Source: Tilletiopsis washingtonensis
Lineage: Eukaryota; Basidiomycota; Exobasidiomycetes; Entylomatales
DNA length: 64,000 bases
Assembly (NCBI RefSeq): GCF_003144115.1
Contig: NW_020312004.1
Span: 28,325 to 92,324, forward strand
Reading direction: 5' to 3'
Shown: in pieces, positions 42,038-53,500 of the stretch
Numbering within the stretch: the first letter of the stretch is position 1
Layout: every line of letters starts with the position of its first letter
Translations under genes and position numbers: made by a program
The notes under the pieces: model-generated
What the model was told of the DNA's origin: nothing
The model's database searches: none
What the model saw: only the letters and a program-made list of their open reading frames with translations

Positions 42038-43741
42038 GCTGGGCGAAGCAAGCGAGGGCGGCTGCGGTCGAGGGAAGAGACGCTGCGACGCAGCTGCGAC
42101 GGCAAGGGCGCCGAGCTCGAGGCTGCGGCTGGCGCGAGAGGCGCTAGCGCAACGGCTGGGCGAGCGTAAGGCGCACGCGGAGAGGCGTGCGGCGCGGCGA
42201 GGAGGCGGAGCGCGCTGGGCGAGGTGCAAGGCGAGAGCGAGACGAGGGTATGCGGGTGCGGGAAGGAAGCTGTGAGAGAGGGCGGAAGAGATGGAAGGCG
42301 GGATGGGAGGCAGCCTCAGTCAGGCACAGCAAGAGCGGCCCCGGCGCAGCGGTTGGGCGCGGCGGAGCGCACGGGTGCCCAAGCCCCTCCCACGGCACGA
42401 TAGCCGCGTCCGCACCGAACGCTGCAGCTGCATGCTGCCGCCGGCCTCGTGCGCCTCACCTCGGGGCCGCAGCGTCTCGTTCATCCGCCTTTGCCGAGCA
42501 CGAGCTGTTCGTGCTCAGCCTGCAGGCATTGCGGCCAGCATCAGATGCAGATGCAGGCTGGCATGCCGCGCGCCCACGCCGACGCCGGCTGCGGAAGCAC
42601 ACGCGCAGCTGCACCGGCGCTCTGGCGCGCGCTACATGCGGCACGCGGCGCCCACGCCTCCCTCGCCTCGTCCGATGCCGCATGCTGCTGCACAGCCGTC
42701 TCGAAGCCTCCCGCTCGTCGTCTCGCCGTTCATTTTGCGGCTGCACGACGGCGAGAGCACCGAGGCGTCGACGAGGCGTCGGCGCCGCTCGGAGCCGTCT
42801 TCTCGCTGCGGCAGCGGCCCGACAGCAGCGGAGGCTCGAGGCGGCACCGCAGCCACAACGTCGCGCCGGCGCCGTGCGCACGTTCGCTCGCCAAGGAGAC
42901 GCGCACGCTGCTCACGCGCCCGACGTCGACCCGCCGGTCAGCTCGAGCGTGGCGCCTCTCCCACGCAGACGGCGCCCGCCGTGCCTCTCCGCTCCAAAGC
43001 CAGCCGCTGTGCTGCTCGAGACGTGCTTCAGCGGCTTCAGCTAGTCCAGCGGGAGCTCGCTGGACCTCAGGTCCCGGCCGAGAAGAAGATCTGCTCCTCC
43101 GTCTGTCCTCGCTGCGGCCACCTCTCGTCGCCTCCTTTCGTGAGCGGCCCAAGTCGATGGTACAGACAGACGCGCCGAATATGGAATTCGTGTCTTGACA
43201 GCGCCTTCGAGAAGCCAGCGAGACGCAGCGCAGGAGAGAATGCCGAGCGCCAAGGGCGCCCGAGCAGAGGAGAGCGGATGAGATGCCTGCATGGCAAAAA
43301 GCCTGGGCCGACTCCCGACGGGCCTGGCGCGAGATCATTCGGCGCAACGCGCTCCCACGGCACTCACGCGCCTCCACGCTGCCCGCCTCGGCCCTCCACG
43401 CCGTCCCACCTCCAGCGCTGGTGCTGAGCGCTGCAGCTCGAGCTGTGCGTTCGCTTGCTGCTGGTGGCACCTGCTGCAGGCGTCTCGCTTCCAACATGCT
43501 CGCGGCGCTGCGAGAAGGGAATGGAGGCGGCGACCGCTGAGCGGTGAGCGGAAGCAAGCGTCTGCAGCCTGGGGCTGGACCAGGCGGCCGTGCACGGCAT
43601 GACGTCAGCACGGCCCGAGCTCTGGACCCGCGCCGAACCCCGCGCGCGGGCCTGTCACCTCATAAGCCAGCCAGCGCCGCTTCGCCTGCACTTCTCCTCC
43701 CACCACCACAGCCTCAGCCACTCATCACACCACACAGCACC
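42038..43741. promoter_or_regulatory. Long divergent region, VTC4 / small Gly/Ala/Thr-rich protein
   Basis: These 1704 bp are the largest gene-free stretch in the window. I looked for the phosphate-response core CACGTG and saw none. An 8-bp-arm inverted repeat (GTCCAGCG/CGCTGGAC, 6-nt loop) lies at 43044-43065. Several long open frames here are Arg/Ala/Ser-rich in all frames with no motif and are judged spurious. An unrecognised gene or long 5' UTR cannot be excluded. Confidence 0.5.
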
Positions 43742-44288
43742 ATGTCCGACGCCAACCTCACCTCGCACCCGCGCGCCGCCGACTCGTCGACCATCGGCAC
43801 GGCCGAGTCGACGCTGGCCGACAACGCCAGCGCCACCACCACCAGCACGTCGACCGAGACGACGACGAGCGCCAACTCCAACAAGGTCGCCTCGGGCCTC
43901 GGCACGACGATCAAGGGGTGAGTCGAGCTGCGCGCCCGGCACGGCAGTGCAGCAGCACGGCGTAGCACCCGCACACGGCACACTCACCTCCTCCCTGCGC
44001 AGCATCTTCGGTGCCGCCCACGGCGCCGGCGAGACGATCCGCGGCGCCATCAACGACGGCCTCGACCAGGCGGGCGAGGGCATTGCGCGCGGCGGCACGA
44101 GCAAGGAGCGGCAGGCGCAGCGCGACGCCGACCTGGCCGCCAAGGGCCAGGCCGAGCCCAGCGCGCAGCACAACGCCGTGGCGCGCGAGGGCGTGCAGGA
44201 GGTCAAGGACAGCGTCAACTCCATCCGCAACCTCGGCGGCGGCAACAAGACGACGCAGCCGGCCGAGAACACGACCAGCACGATCTAG
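43742..44288 (+). CDS. Small hydrophilic Gly/Ala/Thr-rich protein, stress-protein-like
   Basis: Model: join(43742..43917, 44003..44288), 153 residues; one 85-nt intron (donor gtgagt, acceptor ctgcgcag). The first 45 residues are Ser/Thr/Ala-rich and disordered. The conserved-looking core is SNKVASGLGTTIKG, then GIFGAAHGAGETIRGAINDG, an amphipathic glycine-containing helix seen in many uncharacterised small fungal proteins. A charged helix with KGQAEPSAQHNAVAREG and a polar tail follow. There is no signal peptide, transmembrane span or cysteine. The composition recalls LEA/CsbD-type stress proteins, but homology is not established. It is head-to-head with VTC4 across 1.7 kb and converges on MDN1. 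The start ATG 43742 follows a CA-rich leader (ccacaccaca-like), typical of well-expressed fungal genes. Confidence 0.8.
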
Positions 44289-44524
44289 GCGTGCCGCCGT
44301 GCGTCGCCCTCTGCTGCATCATGCAGTCATGATACCTGAGCCGCACGATGGTGTGCGCGCGCACTCGGAAGCGTCGGTAATGAGAACTCTTCTAATTCGA
44401 CGCAGCCGCGCCAGATGGTGGTGGTACATGTGCAGAGGCGGGAACATGAGTGGGTCTAGTCTAGAGAGATGAGGTAGAAGCGAGGCGGGAACAGGGTCTT
44501 GGGAAAGGGCGGGGCGGCGCGCTG

Positions 44525-47500
44525 CTACGAGTCGCGGATGCGCTCGGCCCACTGCCTCAGCGTCGCGGCCAGCACGTCGGGCAGCGCATCGACGTCGCGC
44601 ACGACGACAAAGTACTCGAAGGGGAAGGAGTCGAGGTAGCGCTCCATCTTGAGCTCCAGCTTGCCCGTCGCGGCGTTGGTCGTGTAGCTGACGCTGCTCA
44701 TGCTGAGAATCGAGTTGCGCGCAGCGTCGGCGCCGCTGGGCGTCGAGGTGCCCGACGACGCGGCGGGCGCGGTCTTGGAGAGGCCCTGCTGGAGGGAGTC
44801 GACGATGACGAACACAAGCATGACGCGCTGCTCGGCGGCCTTGCGCAGCAGTGCTCGCAGGCGCTCGTGGTCCTGGCAGAGAAGGAGGGTCAGCGATGGC
44901 GCCGTCGGAGGCACACAAGTCGGCGCTCACCTGGCAGATGCCGTCCGAGATGATGATCTCGAGCTGCCACAGCTCGGCGGCGCTGGCCGACGCCGCGCGC
45001 TGCTCTCGGGCCGTCTCGAGCGTCTTGAGCGAATGCTCGACGAGGCGCAGCACATCCGTGCCGCGCTGCTCGAAGCTGAGCTTCTCGAGCACATGTGCGC
45101 CCTGCGCATCGCCCAGCGGCCCGCGGCCAAAGGGATGCAGCGTCTCGACGGCCTGGCCGAAGCGGCAGATCGAGACGTCGCCCACCTCCAGGCGGCCCAG
45201 CGCGCCGCTGACGAGCGCCAGCGTCTGGTACGCCAGGTGCGCACTGTGGCTCTCGGCCATGCTGCGGCTGTCGTCGACGGCCAGCAGCACCTGGTACTCG
45301 CGCGCGCTCGGCTTGGTGCGCCGCAGCCAGATCTTGTCCTTGGCAAAGTCGGACGCGATGAACGGCACGATCTTGCGCATGTTGAGCCGCTTGCCCGTGC
45401 GGAAGTCGCCGTTGAGGCGCGTGGCCAGCGTGGGCGCCAGGATGAGGCGCAGCTGCTCGCACAGCCCAAAGGACAGGTCCGACGTGAGCGCCGAGTAGGC
45501 ACGCCAGAGGTCGGCGGCGCGCGCCGCGCGCTCCTCGGCGTCGGCCTCGCGCAGCGCAAGCAGGCTCGCCTCGAGGTCGGCGGCGCCATCATCGAGGCGC
45601 TCCTCCTCGGGCAGCGGCGCCATCTCCTCGTCCTCGGCGCGCGGCACGTCGCCGTCCTGCGCGTCGCGCGAAGCGGCGTCGGGCTCGTCCGTCTCGTCCA
45701 TGCCCGGCGCCTCGCCCTGCTGTGCGGCGCTGCCGGCAGCGCGGCGCTCCTTGGGGCGCACGTCGGAGGGCATGAGCGCCTTTGGCTCCTCGCTCGCCGC
45801 AGCCTCGGCGTCCATGGGCGGCATCTGGGCCGGGTCGAGGGCGCGCTCGGCCTCGAGCAGGGCCTCGTTCTCCTCTCCCGGCGGCTTGTCGGCCGCGCCG
45901 AGCTCCTCGTCCTCGATGCCGCCCTGGGGCCGCTGCTGCGCCTGCTCGTCGTCCTTAGCCGCGCCGAGGGCCTGCATGTCCGTGTCGTCTCCCTCGCGCA
46001 CGTGCTCCACCTCGCCCGTCTCGGGCATGGCCTCGCCGTCGGGCTTGGCCTCGTCCGTACGCCGCTCCTCGTCGGCGTCGGCCGCCTCCTCGATCGCGTC
46101 GAGGTTGCGGCGGAAGTCGCGCAGCGCATCGCCGAGGCTGCGCATGGGGTTCGTGTCGCTGCCGTCGGCCTGCGCGTCGGGCTGCTCCGGCATCGCGTCC
46201 TTTGACTCCTGCCGCTCGCCGCTGGGCGCCGCCGCGGCGTCGGCCACGCTCGCATCAGGACGCCGCTCGCCCTGCGTGTCCGCCTGGCTCTGTTCCAGCT
46301 CGCCCGCAGCGTCGTCGGTGGGCTGCGGCGCGTGCGTCTGGCGGCCCTGCTGGGCGCGTGCCGACTGTTCCTGCATGGCCGAGTCGCCCTGCTCGGCGTC
46401 CCCGCCCTCGGGCGGCTCGCCGCTGTCGTCCAGCGGCGCGCTGTCGGCCGGCGCGCTGCTGTCCTGCGGCGCAGCGCCCTGCTGCTCGGCGAGCGCCTCG
46501 TCGACCTCGGCGTCGTCGCCCTCGTCGTCCGGGCCCTCGTCGTCCGAGCCCGCCTCGTTGCCCGCATCGCGCGGCACCTCGCCCTCGGCATCCTCCTGCG
46601 GCTCGGGCACGTCCTGGTCCGCGAGCTTCTCGAGCTCCTCGCGGTCGGGCGTCAGCTCCTTGCCCTGCGGCGGCTGCTCGGGCTGCGGCGGCTGCTCGTC
46701 GTCGCCGCCGAGGTCCATGTCGCTGAGGCCGTCGTCGTCGTCCTTCTCGCCGCCCGCGTCGTCGTCGTCAATCTGCAGGTCGTCGTTGAGGTCGAGATTG
46801 TCCGCCTCGCCCGCCTCCTCGTCGAGCTGGCGGCCGAGCCCGGGCCTGCCCTGCTCGTCCTCCTGCTCCTCCATCGCCTCGTCCTCGCCCGCGCCGTCGT
46901 CTTGCTCCTCGCCCTCGCTGCCGGCCTCGGGCTCGGGCGCGTCCTCCGCCTGCTCGTCGCCCTGCTCCTGCGGCGCGTCCTTCGTCTGCTTGTCCTGCGC
47001 CTTGGCCTGCTGCTGCTGCTGCTGGCGGTCCTTGGCGACGGTGTCCTCCTCGGCGCCCGCGTCGTCGCCGAGGTCCTTGTCCGTCTCGTCCTTGCCGTCG
47101 CGCTGCTCGGCCTCGTCGTCGCCGCCGTCCCACATCTTCTCGTCGACGGCGTTGGGGTCGAGCGGATCGACGTCGCCGACGTGCTCGTCGAGGTCCGGCG
47201 GCTCCGCGGCGTCGTCCTTGTCGTCGTCGGCCTCGTCGCCCTCGCCCTCGTCGTCGCCGCCGACGGACTCGAGCTCGCCGCCAAAGTCCTCCTCCTGCTC
47301 GCGCGCGCCCTTTTCGCGCTGCGTCTCGTCCTTGTCGCCGTCGTCGGCGTCGACGGCGTCGTCCTTCTGCAGCTCCTCCATCACCTCGTCGTCCTGCATC
47401 TGGTCCGTGACGTCCTGCGCGCCCGAGCCGTCGCCCAGGCCCGTGCCACCCTCGAGCTGCTCGCCGCCGTCGCCGCCGGCGTCGTCCTTGCTGCCCGCGT

Positions 47501-50500
47501 CCTCCGGCGGCTTGCAGAAGCCCTTGAGCACGAGCGAGCTGACCGTGGCGCACAGCACGTGCACGAGCTTGAGCACGCTGCGGTACCACAGCGCCGCAGC
47601 GCCGAGGTGCGCATCCAGCAGCGCCGCGTACTCGGCCAGGAACGGCGAGACGCGCGCAAGCGTGGCGGACAGCGCCGCCGGAGCGAGGCCAGCGTGCGGC
47701 TCGATGAGCGAGAAGAGCGTGGAGACCTCGCCCAGCACCGTGTCGAGGCGGAGCGTGCGCTGCGCGTCGGCAAGCTGGGCAGTCGCGTGCAGCACCGCAT
47801 CGTCCTCGAGATCCTCCTCCTCGGCGTTGAGCGCCGGCCGTGCCTCTGCGCTCTTGCGCACGTCCTGTGCAATGACCAGCACGGACGAGATGATGCGGTC
47901 GGCCTGCGCGTCCACGTCGCTCTGCTTTGCCACGACGCCGTTCGTTGTGTCGGCGTCCAGCGCAGCGAGACAGCGCGTGACAGCCGCGGCGCCGAGCTGT
48001 CTGGCCCAGTCGGCCACTGGCTGGCAGAGCGCGGCCAGAGCGGGCTCGTCGATGGCGGCAGACGCCATCGTGGTGGCCGCCTCGACGAAGACGGCAGCGC
48101 ACTCGTGCACGAGCCCCTGCTCGTTCGGCGCAGTAAAGGTGGCACCGCTGCCCAGGTCCCTTGACAACGCCTCGACGCGTACGGACAGAGCATCGACGCG
48201 GCCGTGTAGTTCGCGCGTGCGGGTGAGAATCGTGGCGTCGTGGCCCGCCTTGATCACAGAGAGGCGAAGGTGCGTCGGCGCCTCGTCGGCGAGCTCGGCG
48301 AGAGCCGCAGAGAGGCGACGCAGTCCGTCGCTGAGCGCCTCCACGCTGGCGAGCGAGTCGGAAGCACACGGGCTCAGCGCAGCAGCCGGCTGCTGAGCCT
48401 GCTGCAGCCGCTCGACGATGCGGTCGAGACGCGCAACTTGGCCCAGCAGCGACGCGAGGCGGGCACGCTCTGCGAATGCGAAGCTCATGCCGTGCTCAAC
48501 GAAGGCGATGCCCCGCAGCAGCTCGGCCACGGGAATCTCGTCGGTGCGCGTGCGGATCGACTCGCGCAGCCGTGGCAGGGCAGCGAGCAGGCGGTGGTGG
48601 TAGCGCTCGGCCTCGTGCAGGCGCGTGCGCGTGCTGAGCGACGTGCACTGCTCCACGGCGGGGATGCGCTGCGTGTACACATAGGCTGCGTCCTGCTGGC
48701 GGGCGACGATCTCGGGCTTGAGCGCAGAGCGCAGGCCGATGCGCCGCAGCTCGCGCAGCAGGTCCGTCCACGCCTTGCGCTTGCGCGACGTGAGCTGCTT
48801 GATGAGCTTCGTGTTCTCCTCGGTGGCGGTCGCCGGCGTGGCCTTGGCGAGCGCACTGGCGCGTGACACGATGGAGCCGGCGAGATCGTCGATGCCCTCG
48901 GTGGCCGAGAGCTGCAGCGACGGCAGCAGCCGGCTGTCGAGCATCTTGTGCAGCGCAGCCAGCGTCCGCGGCAGGTCGAGCAGATGCTGCGGCGTCTCCT
49001 CCCCGCGCGCAACCGCAGCCGCGGCGGAGGCGAACACCTCGACGTTGGCGTACGACGGCCGAGCGTGCAGCCCGTTGGCGAGCTGCACAAAGGTCTTCGC
49101 CTCGGCATTGCCGGTCGCGCTGTCCATCGCCGCCGCGAGAAGCGGATCGACGGGCTGGCGCAGCACGTCGCGGAACTTGCGGATGCAGCGATGCAGCTTG
49201 CGGTGCGTCTTGAGCGCGCTCTGCTTGAGCGCGTGGATGTTGACGTCCTTCCAGCTGGCCAGCTTGATAAAGTCACGGATCTCCTTCTCGAGCACGCCGC
49301 GCTGGCGCTTCATCGAGTCGTCGACCTTGTGCTGCAGCTGCCCGTAGAAGGCGCACACGTTGGCGAGCACCGTGGCGATGCGGTCCATGCCGCGCATCTC
49401 CTCCGACGGCGCGCTTGCGAGCAGCAGGTCGAGGAAGCGCGAGAAGGAGCGCAGCAGGTCGAGGCGTGCGCCGTACTGGCCGAGCGTGCTCGAGCGCACG
49501 TACTGGTCCAGCAGCGCGATGAGCTTGCGGACGTGGTCGTCGGCCGTCGCGGCGCCCTGGGCCACGGCCGCCTGCATGCCGCGGATGGCGACCTCGAAGA
49601 GCTGGAACCAGTACTCGGCGACGGACTCCTCGAAGCGCTCGGCCTGCACCTGCAGCAATCGGGCCCAGCAGTCAAGCTCGAGGCGGCGCCACTCGATGAG
49701 CTGCGCCGAGAGCTCGCTGCGGTTCACCGAGAGGCTCGTCGCCGAGCTGGCATAGCCCTCCCAGTCTTCCGTGTGGACGAGCAGGCCCTCGAGCGCGGCA
49801 AGCACCTTGGCCACAGGGCTGTTGGCGTCGAGGCGCAGAATGGCGTCGCAACGCTCGCGGATGTGCTGCAGCACCATCTGCTCGGGCCACTCGCGGATGA
49901 GCGCATCGAGGCGCGAGCGCAGACGGTGCACGATGGGTACTGCCTTGCTGGTCTCCTGCCGGTCGGCCTCCGTGTAGAAGTCGGCGCGCGGGGCGTCGGG
50001 CTGACGGGCTGCCGTGGCGCTGGCGGCGAGCAGCTTGATCTGCAGCGCCGCACTGCTGCGGTCGAGCGACTCGGGCAGCACGTCGTACGACAGCTGCATG
50101 ATGCGCTGCAGCACGTCGAGGCGGCTCGTCTCGAACTGCGCCCGTGCGCTGCTCTTGTGCGAGGCAAAGAGCTGCAGGTGCAGACGGTAGAGCTGCTGGA
50201 CATGCTGCTTCTTGATCGACGTGCCGGCGGCCGACGCGTCCGAGTCCTGCTTGGGCTTGCCGGCGTCCGAGTCGTGCAGCACGTCGCCGAACTCGGGAAA
50301 GAGCTGTAGGAACTCCTCCTCCTCCAGCGCAGTCTCGTCCTGCACCAGGTCGTCCTGGCGCCGCGACTTGTACAAGCTGGCCTCCTGCTCCTTGGCGCGG
50401 CGCTCGCGCTCGCGGTCCAGCACCCAGAGCTGGTAGAGCTGGTCGTACACGCGGATGAGACGCCGCAGAAGGCCCGTCGATGCAACGCCGGCCTGCACGT

Positions 50501-53500
50501 CCGAGGCGATGCTGCCCACGGCGGCGAGCAGCAGCGGCGCGGCGAGCGGATTCATCTTGGACTCGGCCTTGAGCCGCACAGGCAGGTCCAGCTGCGCGTA
50601 GCGCGCCGTGGCCTGGCTGCTCGGGAAGCTGACGAGGGCGTCGAGCATGCGTGCGTGGTTGCGCGATGCCGCCGTGCGGGCCGCAAGCGCCGCACCCTGG
50701 CGGAGGGTGCGCAGGCCGAGCTGCAGCTGGTCGAGCGCGAGCACGTAGGGGTCGATGAGGTCTTGCAGCGAGCCGTAGCGCGCGTGCAGTCGCTGGCGGA
50801 AGCTGCTGACGGTCGCCTGCAACGACGCCTCTTGCGCATCTGACTGCTCGCTGGCATCCTGCGAGAGCAGACCGACGAGGTGCTCGACCTTGCTCGTTGC
50901 GATGACGTCGCGGCGGAAGGCGATGAGCTCCTTGTGCAGCGCCGTCAGCTGGGCCAGGTCGGGCTGCCGCGACAGTCCGGGCTGGGCAGCACCGGAGCTC
51001 CGAGCGGTGCTCCGGGTCAAAGCGTCGAGCAGCGAGCTGATGAAGGGGCTCGTCTCGGTGCCGGTGACGCTGCGCTCAACCTGGCGAGCCACGTTGACGC
51101 GGCCTTGGATGCGCTCGCGCTCGATGTCCAGCAGCGCTTCGTGCGTGCGCTGCGTCGCCAGCGGGTCAACGGCAACGCTGGGAAGGTAAAGCTGCAGCGT
51201 GGCAGTGGCGAGCCGCGCCCACGCTGTGCCGAGCGCGACGAGGTCACGGCTCGGCTCGAGAGCTATGCATGCCTGCTGCAGAGCGCCGCACCACTGTCCG
51301 AGGATCTCACGCTCCGCCTCGTCCAGCACAGCAGTATCGAGCTGCTGCGCAACCTCGGCGGCCAGCGTCTTGAATGCCTGCACGTCTTGCTCGGCGCCGA
51401 GTGCGCTGAGCAGTGCCTCGACGTGGTCGCTCGAAGCACCAGCAGCCAGTAGAGCCTCGCGCAAGGCGCCAGTGAGCTACGCGGAGGGTCAGCTGGGAGA
51501 CTCTAGTGGGTGTGTAGGCGCTACTCACCTGCGCAACGAAGGCAGTCAGACCACGGGCAACCTGCTCGGCGCGGCTGGGCGAGGTGGTCAGCAGAGCGAC
51601 GCCCGACAGCGACGCGAGTCTGGCGGCAGCTGCCTGATGTGCGATGGACGCGTCGAGCGATGTGCGGCCTTCGAGGCTGGTGGCCACCGCGGCGCGCAGC
51701 ATCATCGGGCGGAACAGGTCGGCAGGACTCGAAGTGTCGGTGGCCCACAATCGATGAGCCCATGCGAGATCCGGCGCGGACAGTGGCTCCGAGACGCCGG
51801 ACGCCGTGAGCGCCCACTCAAGCTTGCGCTGCGCCAAGGCAGCCTCGATCGGGTACGATGCCGAGGCGAGCAGTAACTGCGAGAGCGCGGCAGCGCGCTT
51901 GATGGTCGTGCTCGTCACTGCAGAGCGCTTCTGCACTGCGCTCTGGACGGCAAGCTCCAGCGCCGTCAGCGCCAGGCTATCGTGCGTGTGGTCTGCAGTT
52001 GAAGCCTCGGCGATGTGCGGCAGGTCGGCAAGCGGCTCCAGCGCTCCAAGTGTACGCTGTGCAAGCTGGAACAGCTCGCTGCGCTGGGCCTCGGACCAGA
52101 TTGTCGAGTCGAGCATCAGCGTCGCGGCGATGTCGACTGCGCTCCTCGTCAGTTCTGAGGGCGAGGACGGATTAGCCACGTTCGACGCCGAAGCTTCGTG
52201 GAGCGCACCAGATGACAGCGCAGAACGAGGTGCGCTCGCGAGGAGCTGCTCGACCTGGCGAGAGAGGTCGGCCGCGGCTGCGTCCTGCACGCGAGGCAGG
52301 CACATGGTCCAGATCTGCTGCATCGCAAAGCCAGACTTGAGCGCCACGTCGCCTCCGAGGGCCTGCACGGCGGCCGCGACAGACGCGCCGAGCTTGGCTC
52401 CACCCTCCGCGAGGCGCTGCAGCAGCAGCGAGATGGCCCGCACGGCCACCTGCGTCGACGAGTAGTCGAAGTGCGTGCTTGTCGCGGCCGAGCGCACGAG
52501 GTAAAGCGACTGGTCGAGCAGCGTGCCGAGGTGCTCCAGCAATGGCAGAACGAGGCTCGCGTCCGCGATCTGGTCGCGAATCGCCAGCGCAATGCCGACG
52601 GCCAGCGGGAAGAGCGCGCCGGCCTGGGCCACGCGCTCCGCCTCGTGCTCGAGGATGTGGCCGGCCATGGTCAGCGCAGAGATGTCGAGCACGCTCAGGT
52701 CGTCTCCAGTGCGTCCCGCGGCTGCATGAGCGGTCCGGCTGAGCTCGGCGAGGCGGTGTGCCGCCCGCACGAGCAGCTCCACTCGCAGGCCGATGTCGGC
52801 CTGCTCGCTGCTGTCGTCGCAAGCGGCCGCATTCAGGCGAAGGTCCGGACCCTGAAGCAGCGCAAAGTGAGTCAGTATCAGTCACGGGAAAGCAGCGGAT
52901 CTGACTCACCTGTTCGTCAAGGAAGGCGCCGCTGCACAAGAGGCGCTGCGCAAGCAGTGCCTTGCTGCGCTCGACAGTGAGCATGAGCGGATGCTCGCGC
53001 ACGCCCGCCAGCGCAGACGCAAAGTCCTCCTGCAGTCCCGCAGTGACACGTGTGGCCAGCGCCAGACTCGAGCGCGGCAGGCCAGCAGAGACCTGCACGA
53101 GGGCCGCTTCTGTCTCGAGCGACTCGGCGGCCAGGGCGCACGGAGCGCTCTGAAGCAGCGCAGCAGCGACGACTGAGTCGTCGACGACGAGCTCGCGCGA
53201 CACCTGGGCGTCGTCGGTGCGCGCCTGGCTGACTGTCGCAGAGGCAAGCTCAAAGGCCGAGCCCGCTGCGGCATCGAGGTAGATCTCGATGCCGCGGTTG
53301 CGCATGGCCCGACTGAGCTCGCCCTGCCGCGGGTCGAGGGCCATGAAGACGCGGAAGGACGGGTGCGGCCGAATGACAGGCACGGCGCCGTCGACGACAC
53401 CGCGCTCGCTGAGGACAATCGTGCCGTCGGGTTCGAAGAGGGAGTTGAGGCGGTCGAGCACCGACGCAGAGCACAGGTTGGCGTCGTCGATCAGCAGCCA

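Noticed and set aside
42187-43540. Several long frames in the VTC4 upstream region
   Set aside because: Overlapping frames in several phases with the same Ala/Arg/Ser bias; none has a motif or a consistent splice chain.
45700-48396. About 900-codon open frame on the + strand inside MDN1
   Set aside because: It is antisense to the Asp/Glu-rich and MIDAS-flanking region. GAC/GAG/GCG codons give stop-free Ser/Pro/Leu frames on the other strand. It has no motif and overlaps a certain gene.
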